DNA of 19,051 nt, taken from NCBI GenBank assembly GCA_021162505.1, contig JAGGYO010000066.1, positions 1 to 19,051 of the forward strand, written 5' to 3'. A program made the position numbers and the translations under genes. This document shows, piece by piece, positions 6,771-15,685 of this stretch. Origin of the DNA: a bacterium (lineage in GTDB: Bacteria; AUK180). The notes under the pieces are model-generated. The model was not told the DNA's origin, made no database searches, and saw only the letters and a list, made by a program, of their open reading frames with translations. The first letter of the stretch is position 1. The number at the start of each line of letters is the position of its first letter.

Positions 6771-8502
6771 TTTATTTGTCCTCTTACTTGTTCTATCAGG
6801 TATATTTTTACTGATACTACTAAAGCTCTTCGGTATTATATTAAACTCCTCTCAGTCTTTTTCAAAGCGAACTCTCACTGTGGAAGGGAAACGGGGAGAT
6901 GTCCTTGACAGCCGTGGTAAACTCATTGCAACATCGCTTTTGAGCTATGATATTTACTTTTACGGCAAGGGTTTAAAAAAAGATGAATTCAATTCTCTTT
7001 TAAGTGAAACCGTAAACTTCCTCAAAGAAAACAGACAGTATGAAAAGGGAATGAAGCAAAAAATTACCAATGCATATAATAATAGAAGATCAATTCTTCT
7101 GGTTAAAGGTATTCTTTCTCTGGAGCTTTACGAAAAATTCATGAGCGAACTGGAAAAAAAGTATAAAAAGATAAGAGATATCAAAGGGAAATTCTACTAT
7201 AATAAAAAATACACAAGGTACTATCCATTTAGGGACCTTTACGGTCAAGTAGTTGGGTTTGTCAATAAAGAGCATCATGCAATATGCGGTATAGAAAGAG
7301 GAGAGAATGGGACGCTTCGGGGAACAGCAGGGAAATATATTGATAATCACCTTCATTTGCGGGGCGGAACTTGGGGTAGGACAAAATGGTTAAATGAACC
7401 GGAAAACGGGCAGGATATAAAACTCACCCTTAATACGGTTTTACAAGATTTTTGTTACGAAGCCCTGAAAAAAGGAGTTGAAAAATTCCGTGCTAAGAGA
7501 GGAACCGTGGTCTTAATGGAAACAAGCACGGGCAAGATAAGAGCATGGACGGGTTATCCCAGTTTTAATCCTAATATATATTCCAAATACGGTTATGAAC
7601 GCTTTAAGAATATGTCACTGGAAGATATATTCGAACCCGGGTCCATACTTAAGCCAATAATAATCGGGTTTTTACTGAGTTCTAAATATCATGACAATAG
7701 TGTATTATCTCCTCATGATGTCTTCTATTGCGAAAACGGAAAATACTTATTAAAAAAAGGAAATAAAAAAAGGATAATTCGTGATGTGGAAAAGAACAGA
7801 TATCTTAATGTTAAAAAGGTCCTAGTACACTCCTCAAATATAGGTATGGCTAAAATAATGCAAAAATATTATAAGAAAGGTAATCTTAAGGATCTCTATG
7901 TGTTCTTATTGGGGATACTGAACTTAAAAAGGAGTATAGGCGTTCCACTGCCCAACTATACCAATGGCAGAATATTAAATTATAAAAAGTGGAATGAAAT
8001 CTTCAGTTTAGCATCAATAGGCATGGGATATGAGATCTCAGCTCCCTTAATAAACTTTTTACTGGCATTCAATACCATACCTTCAAAGGGGAAGCTATTG
8101 AAACCGCAAATACTTGCGGGGAAAAAGGTCCAATATTTTAATGACAATGTTTTTCCAAAAAAAACCATATCATTTTTACAAACCGCTTTAAGAGATGTTG
8201 TGATAGAAGGAACGGGGAAAAAGGTCAACTCCAAATATATTGCAATCGCAGGTAAAACGGGAACGGCAAAAAAGTATGATCCCCAAACAAAAAAATACTC
8301 TACAGATAAGTATTTGGCATCCTTTATCGGTTATTTTCCGGCGGACGATCCCAAATATACAATGGGTGTATTTATTGATGAACCGGGAAAGAAATACTAT
8401 GGTGGTGAAGTGGCAGGATCCATTTTTAAAGAGATCGCCGAGAGGATCTATTTTTATGAACTGAACAAAAAGCTAATAAAAGTGGCGGTAAAAGATGAAT
8501 AA
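6757..8502 (+). CDS. ftsI: Septal peptidoglycan transpeptidase FtsI (class B PBP, PBP3)
   Basis: Cross-links septal peptidoglycan together with the FtsW polymerase. The 581-residue protein has an N-terminal membrane anchor (about 6-26), a pedestal beginning GKRGDVLDSRGKLIATS, and a C-terminal transpeptidase domain. The three active-site motifs are intact: SILK (nucleophile S296, within EPGSILKP), SSN (S359-N361) and KTG (K500-G502). No PASTA domains follow, unlike Spo VD/PBP2x types in Firmicutes. It overlaps the ftsL-like gene by 14 nt and murE by 8 nt. Position between ftsL and murE separates it from the elongation protein PBP2. Confidence 0.96.
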   Translation: MKKSNLFVLLLVLSGIFLLILLKLFGIILNSSQSFSKRTLTVEGKRGDVLDSRGKLIATSLLSYDIYFYGKGLKKDEFNSLLSETVNFLKENRQYEKGMKQKITNAYNNRRSILLVKGILSLELYEKFMSELEKKYKKIRDIKGKFYYNKKYTRYYPFRDLYGQVVGFVNKEHHAICGIERGENGTLRGTAGKYIDNHLHLRGGTWGRTKWLNEPENGQDIKLTLNTVLQDFCYEALKKGVEKFRAKRGTVVLMETSTGKIRAWTGYPSFNPNIYSKYGYERFKNMSLEDIFEPGSILKPIIIGFLLSSKYHDNSVLSPHDVFYCENGKYLLKKGNKKRIIRDVEKNRYLNVKKVLVHSSNIGMAKIMQKYYKKGNLKDLYVFLLGILNLKRSIGVPLPNYTNGRILNYKKWNEIFSLASIGMGYEISAPLINFLLAFNTIPSKGKLLKPQILAGKKVQYFNDNVFPKKTISFLQTALRDVVIEGTGKKVNSKYIAIAGKTGTAKKYDPQTKKYSTDKYLASFIGYFPADDPKYTMGVFIDEPGKKYYGGEVAGSIFKEIAERIYFYELNKKLIKVAVKDE

Positions 8503-9916
8503 AAAAGAGCTGATCAAAAAATACGGACTTATTAATTACCCAAATTCAATTGAAGTAGATTCAAGGAAAATTAAAATAGGTGATATGTTCGTCGCTATAA
8601 AAGGTAAATTCGCAGACGGTAATGATCATATTACAAATGCCATACAAAATGGAGCATCTATCATCGTTGGAAAGCGCGCTGATAATACCTTTGTTAATAA
8701 TATTCAGTTCATTCATATGGAAGATACATTTGATTTCTTGAACAGATTTTCCTACGATTATTATAGCAGTATCATAGAAAAAATGACGATCTATGGTATA
8801 ACAGGCACAAATGGGAAAACTTCTACGACATATTTTTTGAGAGAGATACTTGGTTCGCTTGGAATTTCAACAACGGTCATAGGTACGATCAGTACATTCA
8901 TTGGAAATGAAGAATATCCAAGTGCCAATACTACACCTTATGCCAGCGAGCTCTATAAGATCTTTAAAAAAAGTTATAACGAAAACATCAAACATATCAT
9001 CATGGAAATATCCTCTCATGGACTTGAAGAGAATAGAATATATGGCTTGAATTTTAATATAGGCGGAATAACCAATATTACACAGGACCATTTGGACTTT
9101 CATAAGACCATGGATAATTATATCAATGCAAAAATGAAGATTACGGAACATATGAAAAACACTCCTTTGATCGTGAATATAGATGATATTAATGTAATGA
9201 AATTATTAAAAAGAACAGATTATAAGAATATTGTGACCGTGGGGGAAGGAGGAGATTATGAAATAAAGTCATACGAACTCCACATAGACAGCTCTTTTTA
9301 TACTATTTTGTATAATAATATTGAATTCAAAATAAAAATATTTATTCCGGGACTTTTTTCCGTTTACAATAGTTTAATGGCTATCATAATGGCACACAAA
9401 AGCGGAATACCCATAGAAAAAGCCATAATCGGGGTAGGAAAATTAAAAAGTGTTCCCGGACGGTTTGAGATCATACGCAATAAGGAGATCATTTCGGTTG
9501 TTGATTATGCCCATACACCGGATGCCCTTTCGAGTTTACTGAATTCTGTAAAAGAACTGCCTCATGAACGCATAATAACTGTCTTCGGAGCAGGTGGTGA
9601 CAGGGACAAGACAAAGAGAAGTATTATGGGAAAGATCGCCGATAAAAATAGTGATATCCTCATCGTAACATCGGATAATCCGAGAACTGAAGATCCCGCA
9701 GGTATAATAAATGATATACTAACTGGTATAAAAAGGGTTGAGGGGCTCTTTAAATATATTGATAGAGAAGAAGCCATTAAAAAAGCTGTAGAAATTGCAA
9801 AGAAGGGAGACATAATCGTTATTGCAGGAAAAGGACATGAGGATTATCAGATCATAGGAAATAAAAAAATACATTTTTCAGATCAGGAGATATTAAAGGA
9901 GCTTTTGGATGAATAA
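8495..9916 (+). CDS. murE: UDP-MurNAc-tripeptide synthetase MurE (meso-DAP type)
   Basis: Cytoplasmic ATP-dependent ligase adding the third amino acid to UDP-MurNAc-L-Ala-D-Glu. ATP-binding loop GTNGKT is at residues 104-109 (GITGTNGKTSTT); the acyl-phosphate region reads MEISSHGL and NITQDHLDFH; VVDYAHTPDAL begins the C-terminal domain. DNPR at 394-397 is the signature of enzymes selecting meso-diaminopimelate rather than lysine, and GKGHEDYQ near the end is typical too. Length (473) is normal. It overlaps ftsI by 8 nt and murF by 8 nt. The specificity is inferred from the motif. Confidence 0.96.
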   Translation: MNKKELIKKYGLINYPNSIEVDSRKIKIGDMFVAIKGKFADGNDHITNAIQNGASIIVGKRADNTFVNNIQFIHMEDTFDFLNRFSYDYYSSIIEKMTIYGITGTNGKTSTTYFLREILGSLGISTTVIGTISTFIGNEEYPSANTTPYASELYKIFKKSYNENIKHIIMEISSHGLEENRIYGLNFNIGGITNITQDHLDFHKTMDNYINAKMKITEHMKNTPLIVNIDDINVMKLLKRTDYKNIVTVGEGGDYEIKSYELHIDSSFYTILYNNIEFKIKIFIPGLFSVYNSLMAIIMAHKSGIPIEKAIIGVGKLKSVPGRFEIIRNKEIISVVDYAHTPDALSSLLNSVKELPHERIITVFGAGGDRDKTKRSIMGKIADKNSDILIVTSDNPRTEDPAGIINDILTGIKRVEGLFKYIDREEAIKKAVEIAKKGDIIVIAGKGHEDYQIIGNKKIHFSDQEILKELLDE

Positions 9917-11174
9917 GTTCAATAATATTATGAAATCCCTTATCCCCAATTTCAATTTGAATATTTCCGGGATCTCAACCGATTCCAGAAGTATTTCTCC
10001 CGGGGAGCTTTTCATACCTCTTATAGGTGATAGTTTTGACGGGCATAACTTTATAGAGATAGCTTTAAAAAAAGGAGCCGCCGGATTTGTATATTCTCAT
10101 GGACAATATACTGAAAAAAATGGTTTTCAAGTTCGGGATACATTAGAAATTTATAAACAGATCGCATATTCATACAGAATTACATTGAAAGCAAAGGTCA
10201 TTGCAATAACAGGAAGTACCGGGAAAACAACATTAAAGGAAATTCTGAAGGATATCTTCATAAATGCAGGATTTAGAACTCACGCTACCTTTGAAAACGA
10301 GAACAATCTTATTGGTATACCTAAAACAATACTTTCATGTCCTGGGAACACTGAAATACTCATCGTGGAATTAGGGACCAATCATTTTGGTGAGATAGAA
10401 GCGGGAACAAAGATATGCCTGCCGGATCTTGCAACGATTATTAATATCCAAGCGGCACATTTGGAATATTTCAAGGATTTAGACGGAGTTTTCAAAGAGA
10501 AAAAAGCTCTTATTGACATAACATTAAAAAATAATAAGTTAGCTCTTCTTCCCAATTGGGATAATTATTTTCTCATATATAAGGATAAAAAGAATGTATC
10601 CTTTTTAGAGATAAAAGAAGATAAAGAAATAGGTGTTTTTATGGGCGGTCACCGTATATTTTCCTTCCCTAAGAGTAATATCAATCTATATTATAAGGAA
10701 AACATTGCATTAGCCGGAGGAATCGCTGCTTCGTTCAATATAGATAAAAAGATCATTGAAGCCAGCGTTGAGGGAATGGATTTTCCCAGATTACGAGAGA
10801 TCAGGGTCATGAATAAGCTTATCATTGATGATGCTTATAATGCCAATCCGGTTTCCTTTAAAAAAAGCATTGATTTTACATTTGGGAAAAATGGGAAAAA
10901 AGCGCTTGTACTGGGAAGGATCTTTGAATTAGGAGAAAAAGAAGAATATTATGAGAACGAATTGGCATCATATATTGATAAAAAGGGCTTCTCGTTTGTT
11001 ATCCTAAAAGAACCCTTTAAGGCGAAGATACCAGACAATTGGTACAAAGTAAATTCAATTCAGGAAATTCCGGTTATATTGAAAGAACATATAAAAGAAT
11101 TTGATGTGCTTTTAATAAAAGGGTCCCATGGAACCCAGCTCTATAAATTAGTTAATTTACTAAAGGAGTTATAG
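9909..11174 (+). CDS. murF: UDP-MurNAc-tripeptide-D-alanyl-D-alanine ligase MurF
   Basis: Adds the D-Ala-D-Ala dipeptide (made by Ddl, encoded further along) to the UDP-MurNAc-tripeptide. ATP-binding loop GSTGKTT is at residues 102-108; VELGTNHFGEIE and DDAYNANPVSF correspond to the highly conserved MEMGANHPGEI and DAYNANP blocks of MurF. The 421 residues are a little short of the E. coli enzyme but all three domains appear complete. AAGGAG at 9896-9901, 7 nt ahead of the ATG, lies inside murE. The TAG stop is directly followed by the mraY ATG with no gap. Confidence 0.95.
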   Translation: MNKFNNIMKSLIPNFNLNISGISTDSRSISPGELFIPLIGDSFDGHNFIEIALKKGAAGFVYSHGQYTEKNGFQVRDTLEIYKQIAYSYRITLKAKVIAITGSTGKTTLKEILKDIFINAGFRTHATFENENNLIGIPKTILSCPGNTEILIVELGTNHFGEIEAGTKICLPDLATIINIQAAHLEYFKDLDGVFKEKKALIDITLKNNKLALLPNWDNYFLIYKDKKNVSFLEIKEDKEIGVFMGGHRIFSFPKSNINLYYKENIALAGGIAASFNIDKKIIEASVEGMDFPRLREIRVMNKLIIDDAYNANPVSFKKSIDFTFGKNGKKALVLGRIFELGEKEEYYENELASYIDKKGFSFVILKEPFKAKIPDNWYKVNSIQEIPVILKEHIKEFDVLLIKGSHGTQLYKLVNLLKEL

Positions 11175-12260
11175 ATGTTATATTGGTTGTATGAACTGCT
11201 TTATGAGCCTACGGGAATATTTAGATTTCTTCGGATCTTTAAGTATATAACTATTAGAGCCGGTGCGGCTTTTGTCATTGGGTTTTTGATCTTTGTATTG
11301 ACGGGAAATAAAATCATACAATTATTAAATAAGAAGAACTTCAGTGACCGTATAAAAAACGAGATCAAGGATATGCATGTTCAAAAAGCAGGAACACCCA
11401 CAATGGGTGGAATATTCATTTATCTTTATACAATGATCGTTTTCGCAATATTTGCAAATTTTCATAGTGTTTATACCTATCTCTTCCTTGCAGCAGGGAC
11501 ACTTTCATTCCTTATTGGTTTTATTGATGATATGGTAAAATTAAAAAATAAAAAAAATGGAGAGGGAATATCTGCTAAACTTAAATTTATCTTATTGATC
11601 CTGGTGTCAGCCATAGTCATTTTTCTTCTCACCAAAATGAGCGGTTTTAATACAAAATTGACCATTCCCATTGTAAAAATGGCACCGAAATTAGGGTTCG
11701 GTTATCTTATAATACTTTTTCTGGTGCTTATGGGAGCCTCAAATAGCGTCAACCTTTCTGACGGACTTGACGGTTTAGCCATTTCTCTGTCCATTGTATC
11801 TATTTTCACTCTTTCCTTGATCGCATATTTAACGGGTAATACCATTTATGCAGATTACTTGAACCTACCTTATATTCAAGGGGCAGGAGAAGTTGCCGTC
11901 TTTGGTATAACACTCATTGGAGTAAGTTTGGGCTTTTTATGGTACAATTTCTACCCTGCTCAAGTATTCATGGGTGATGCCGGATCACTATTTTTGGGGT
12001 TCGTTATAGGTTTAATGGCAATATGCGTTAAACAGGAGATCCTCTTAATAATAATTGGCGGGATATTTTTCATGGAAGCACTATCCGTCATTTTACAGGT
12101 GAGCTTCTTCAAATGGAAGAAAAAAAGGATATTCAAAATGGCACCGATTCATCATCATTTTGAAAAAATGGCAATTCCCGAATCAAAGATCGTAATAAGG
12201 TTCGTGATCATTTCGGTTATCCTATCATTGATAGCCATGGTAGCAATAAAGGTAAGATAA
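11175..12260 (+). CDS. mraY: Phospho-MurNAc-pentapeptide translocase MraY (lipid I synthesis)
   Basis: Polytopic membrane enzyme transferring phospho-MurNAc-pentapeptide to undecaprenyl phosphate. The sequence has about ten hydrophobic segments over 361 residues, the usual length. Conserved blocks: KAGTPTMGG, FIDD (D118-D119), NLSDGLDGLA (N193, D196, D199), FMGDAGSL (D268; usually GDTGS) and IHHHFE (H326-H328). These supply the metal and catalytic residues, so the enzyme should be active. AAGGAG at 11163-11168 lies 6 nt before the ATG. The stop overlaps the murD ATG by one base. Confidence 0.97.
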   Translation: MLYWLYELLYEPTGIFRFLRIFKYITIRAGAAFVIGFLIFVLTGNKIIQLLNKKNFSDRIKNEIKDMHVQKAGTPTMGGIFIYLYTMIVFAIFANFHSVYTYLFLAAGTLSFLIGFIDDMVKLKNKKNGEGISAKLKFILLILVSAIVIFLLTKMSGFNTKLTIPIVKMAPKLGFGYLIILFLVLMGASNSVNLSDGLDGLAISLSIVSIFTLSLIAYLTGNTIYADYLNLPYIQGAGEVAVFGITLIGVSLGFLWYNFYPAQVFMGDAGSLFLGFVIGLMAICVKQEILLIIIGGIFFMEALSVILQVSFFKWKKKRIFKMAPIHHHFEKMAIPESKIVIRFVIISVILSLIAMVAIKVR

Positions 12261-13564
12261 TGAACATAGGAATATTAGGTGCAGGAATTACCGGTTCACA
12301 AAGTGCTGTGAGCGCAAAAAAGCTGGGATACAATGTTTATTTATCCGATACTAAAAATAGAAAAGATATTTCAAAAAGCATTTTAGATGTTTTGGAAAAG
12401 AATGGAATTGAACTTGAACTTGGAAAGAACAGCTTGGACTTTTTTGCCGATTGTGAACGAATAATACTCTCCCCCGGTATTCCGGAAAATGATTTCATTA
12501 AGCTCTTAAAAAGCAAGGGAAAAGAAATGATATCCGATATTGATTTCGCTTATGAACATATAAAAAATGCAAAATGGATAGGCATAACAGGAACAAACGG
12601 GAAAACCACTACAACTGCCCTACTGGGGGAAATTTTCAAGACCGAATATAAGACATTTATTGGAGGAAATATTGGAGAATCACCCACCAAAGCCATTGGC
12701 GAGAACTTTGAGATCTTTATCATTGAAATGAGTTCCTACCAATTGGATATCTCAAAAAAGGTAAGATTTGACAGTAGTTTGATATTGAACATTACCGAAG
12801 ACCATTTGAACCGTTATAACACAATGGATAATTATATTCATTCAAAATTAAAGATCTTGAAACTGACAAAGAGTACTTGTTTCATAAATAGTGATAACGG
12901 GATCCTGAAAACGATACAAGGGGAGAATGTCATTAAATTCGGTTTGAAACACACCGAGGACCAGAAAGTCATTTATAATAAAAAAGATAAAATACTAAGT
13001 ATAAATGGAGAGAGTATCTCTGTAAATGAACTTACTTTAATAGGTATTCATAATATCTATAATATAATGGGTGCAAGCTTTTTGGCATTAGATGAAGGAA
13101 TTACCAATAAAAATATTTTTCATATTTTGAGGACCTTTAAACCCCTGCCCCATAGAATTGAATTGGTGAAAGAAGTTAACGGAATGAAGATCTACAATGA
13201 CAGCAAGTCGACAACACCGGATTCCACATATTTCGCTTTGAAAGCATTTGAAAATAAAAGGGTTTTTTTGATCCTTGGTGGTTCAGATGAGAAACATTCC
13301 GATTTTACAATCCTTGACCATATCTTAAAAAGCGACAATATCTTTACCTATATCGTTGGTAAAGGAGCCGATTATATATTAAAACAATTGAATGGAAAAA
13401 ATATCCTGGGACCCATGACCATTGAGAAAAGTATTCAATTGGTATTTGAGAAAGGGGAAAAAGATGATATTTTACTTTTTTCTCCGGGTTGCCCGAGTTT
13501 CGACAGATTCAAAAATTATAAGGAAAGAGGTGAGTTTTTTAAAAAAATAATAAATGAAAGATAA
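12260..13564 (+). CDS. murD: UDP-MurNAc-L-alanine:D-glutamate ligase MurD
   Basis: Adds D-glutamate to UDP-MurNAc-L-Ala in the cytoplasm. The N-terminal Rossmann-type domain starts MNIGILGAGITGSQSA; the ATP loop GTNGKTTTT begins at residue 111 (K115); SSYQLD, then NITEDHLNRY, form the central domain; NDSKSTTPDST and the C-terminal SPGCPSFDRFKNYKERGEFF are MurD signatures (usually NDSKATN and SPACASFD). Length 434, close to E. coli. Overlaps mraY by 1 nt and ftsW by 11 nt. Confidence 0.95.
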   Translation: MNIGILGAGITGSQSAVSAKKLGYNVYLSDTKNRKDISKSILDVLEKNGIELELGKNSLDFFADCERIILSPGIPENDFIKLLKSKGKEMISDIDFAYEHIKNAKWIGITGTNGKTTTTALLGEIFKTEYKTFIGGNIGESPTKAIGENFEIFIIEMSSYQLDISKKVRFDSSLILNITEDHLNRYNTMDNYIHSKLKILKLTKSTCFINSDNGILKTIQGENVIKFGLKHTEDQKVIYNKKDKILSINGESISVNELTLIGIHNIYNIMGASFLALDEGITNKNIFHILRTFKPLPHRIELVKEVNGMKIYNDSKSTTPDSTYFALKAFENKRVFLILGGSDEKHSDFTILDHILKSDNIFTYIVGKGADYILKQLNGKNILGPMTIEKSIQLVFEKGEKDDILLFSPGCPSFDRFKNYKERGEFFKKIINER

Positions 13565-14639
13565 ATACAATTTTTCTCCTTATCTTTTTATGTTATTACT
13601 ATACGGTCTGCTTGCCGTCTTTTCATCTTCTGCCGTTTATTCTTTTGATCAAATGGGTTCACCGTACTCTATGGTAGTGAAACAATTGTCTGCGTTCATC
13701 ATAGGAGGCATTTTATTTTATTTTTTCAAAGCCCTTTTTAAAAGGTCAAATCCTCAAGGGGTCTTTTTATTATTGGCATATCTTTTTGGAATTGCCTCTA
13801 TAATCACATTATTGATAGTAGCACTAAGGGGTGTAAATTATAATAATGCCGGAAGATGGATGAGAATAGGTCCCATGGTCTTTCAACCCTCAGAACTTTT
13901 TAAGTTAACTGCGATATTCCTGTTAATAGTGTCATTTAATAAGGAAGGCAGCATTTCCTTGGATAAAAAAACGCTATTGCCCCTTATAACGATAATGGTA
14001 GGTTTAGTATTTATTATTGCACAACCGGATTTCAGCACTATGGCATTGATCGGCTTTGTCCTTATTTCAATTCTCCTTATTTCAAAATTTCCGCTTAAAA
14101 AGACCTTTGTTATTATTTTCATTGTTTTATTGGGTTTTATAGTGATCATAGCAACTTCAAAATATCGAATGAACCGATTTAAAGCACATTTCGATCATGC
14201 CAAGGGTTTAGAATATTCCTCGAAATATCAGAGCATTCAAAGTAGAAAAGCCATTCATGACGGAGGATTATTCGGCAGAGGATTAGGTAAAAGCAAAAGG
14301 AAGATCTTTTATTTACCTCAGGCATGGTCTGATTATATCTTGGCAATAATTTTGGAAGAATCGGGGGTGATTGGATTGGGTTTATTGCTTTTTCTCTATA
14401 TTATGATACTTTCGAGAATATTCCGGATTGCATGGGATACAAAGAAAATTAAGGAAAAACTTTTTGTATACGGTGTTTTCATTTTATTCTTATATGAGAT
14501 CATTCTTAACATGGGAGTTGTTACGGATCTTTTCCCCTCAACAGGTTTGCCTTTGCCTTTGGTATCAGCAGGTGGATCATCAGCTCTTGTATTCCTGATA
14601 ATGTTAGGAATGGTAAGCGGGTTGGGAGAACGGCTATGA
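13554..14639 (+). CDS. ftsW: Septal peptidoglycan polymerase FtsW (SEDS family)
   Basis: Membrane glycosyltransferase polymerising lipid II at the septum with FtsI. About ten membrane segments over 361 residues. SEDS blocks seen: AGRWMRIGP followed by FQPSELFKL, QPDFSTMAL, the catalytic loop AWSDYILAIILEESG with the essential Asp at D260, and TGLPLPLVSAGGSSAL at the C-terminus. Location between murD and murG identifies it as FtsW rather than RodA. It starts inside murD (11 nt overlap) and ends overlapping murG by 4 nt. No long N- or C-terminal extensions. Confidence 0.95.
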   Translation: MKDKYNFSPYLFMLLLYGLLAVFSSSAVYSFDQMGSPYSMVVKQLSAFIIGGILFYFFKALFKRSNPQGVFLLLAYLFGIASIITLLIVALRGVNYNNAGRWMRIGPMVFQPSELFKLTAIFLLIVSFNKEGSISLDKKTLLPLITIMVGLVFIIAQPDFSTMALIGFVLISILLISKFPLKKTFVIIFIVLLGFIVIIATSKYRMNRFKAHFDHAKGLEYSSKYQSIQSRKAIHDGGLFGRGLGKSKRKIFYLPQAWSDYILAIILEESGVIGLGLLLFLYIMILSRIFRIAWDTKKIKEKLFVYGVFILFLYEIILNMGVVTDLFPSTGLPLPLVSAGGSSALVFLIMLGMVSGLGERL

Positions 14640-15685
14640 AAAATTATATTGCCTTTGGAACCGGTAAAACCGGCGGACATTTATTCCCTGCCATTGAAAT
14701 GGCAAAAGAATTTAAAGACAAAGGTTTTGAAGCCGTTTTCTTTATCGAAGGCACTGATATGGAAAAAAAGGTATTGAGTAAGTATAATTTCAATTATATA
14801 AAAATATTTGCTGCCCCCTTGACCAGCGGGAATGTAAAGATGATGATTAACCTCTTTTTCAAAAACTCAATGGGTATTTTCAAGACCCTATCACACCTCA
14901 TCTTACACAGGCCGAAATTTACTATTATTACTGGTGGATACGGCGCATTCCCGCTGGCTTTTTCCTCTCTTTTACTCTTTATCCCTCTTTTTACCTATGA
15001 AGGAAATGTGATCATGGGAAAGGTAAATAAAATATTCGCACCCTTTGCAAGGGTCAATTTTTCCCCCGTCCTTGGAAGGTTTGGCAAATTCTTAAAAAGC
15101 GGTTTTATTGTAAGAAAAGAAATAGCAAATGCGGAGTTCTACTTTAGCGATAAACTCAGAATACTTATAACGGGCGGATCTCAGGGTTCAAGAATGATCC
15201 TTGATAATGTTCTTCATATGCTTCAAGCTCATAATGAATTTTTCATTAAAAACAATATTTCTTTTCTCATATCCTGCGGTCATAAAAACACCCATTATAT
15301 CAAATTATTTTCTGAGTTCAAGAATGTCAGGGCAAAAGGTTTTATCATGGACATGAAAAATGAATTGCTAAATTCCAATATTATTATAGGAAGAGCTGGT
15401 GCAATGACCATTGAAGAAAACCTTGCAATAGGAAGGTTCGGCATCTATATACCGCTAAAGAATTCGGCAGAGAACCATCAATATCATAATGCACTGAAAA
15501 TGCAAAAGCAAGGTGTAGGTATTCTCATTGAAGAAGACCAATTAAACGGGGACCTTTTGTTTAATAAAATAAAAGAAATCGTTTTATCAAAAGAAAATTT
15601 ATATGATAATTCTAAAAAAGCTTATGAGATATTTAGAACAAGGCATAAGATCAATATAATTAATGAAATATTGAGGAGAATATAA
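14636..15685 (+). CDS. murG: UDP-GlcNAc transferase MurG (lipid II synthesis)
   Basis: Peripheral inner-membrane GT-B glycosyltransferase adding GlcNAc to lipid I. First Gly-rich loop is GTGKTGGH (8-15; usually GGGTGGH), keeping the catalytic His H15 but with Lys at 11. GGYGAFPLAF, EGNVIMGKVN (family EQN, Gln here Gly), GGSQGS (180-185), RAGAMTIEENLAIG with the UDP-GlcNAc-binding Glu region, and NHQYHNA are all recognisable. Length 349 is normal. GGGAG at 14624-14628 gives a well-spaced ribosome binding site. Overlaps ftsW by 4 nt (ATGA) and murC by 1 nt. Confidence 0.94.
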   Translation: MKNYIAFGTGKTGGHLFPAIEMAKEFKDKGFEAVFFIEGTDMEKKVLSKYNFNYIKIFAAPLTSGNVKMMINLFFKNSMGIFKTLSHLILHRPKFTIITGGYGAFPLAFSSLLLFIPLFTYEGNVIMGKVNKIFAPFARVNFSPVLGRFGKFLKSGFIVRKEIANAEFYFSDKLRILITGGSQGSRMILDNVLHMLQAHNEFFIKNNISFLISCGHKNTHYIKLFSEFKNVRAKGFIMDMKNELLNSNIIIGRAGAMTIEENLAIGRFGIYIPLKNSAENHQYHNALKMQKQGVGILIEEDQLNGDLLFNKIKEIVLSKENLYDNSKKAYEIFRTRHKINIINEILRRI

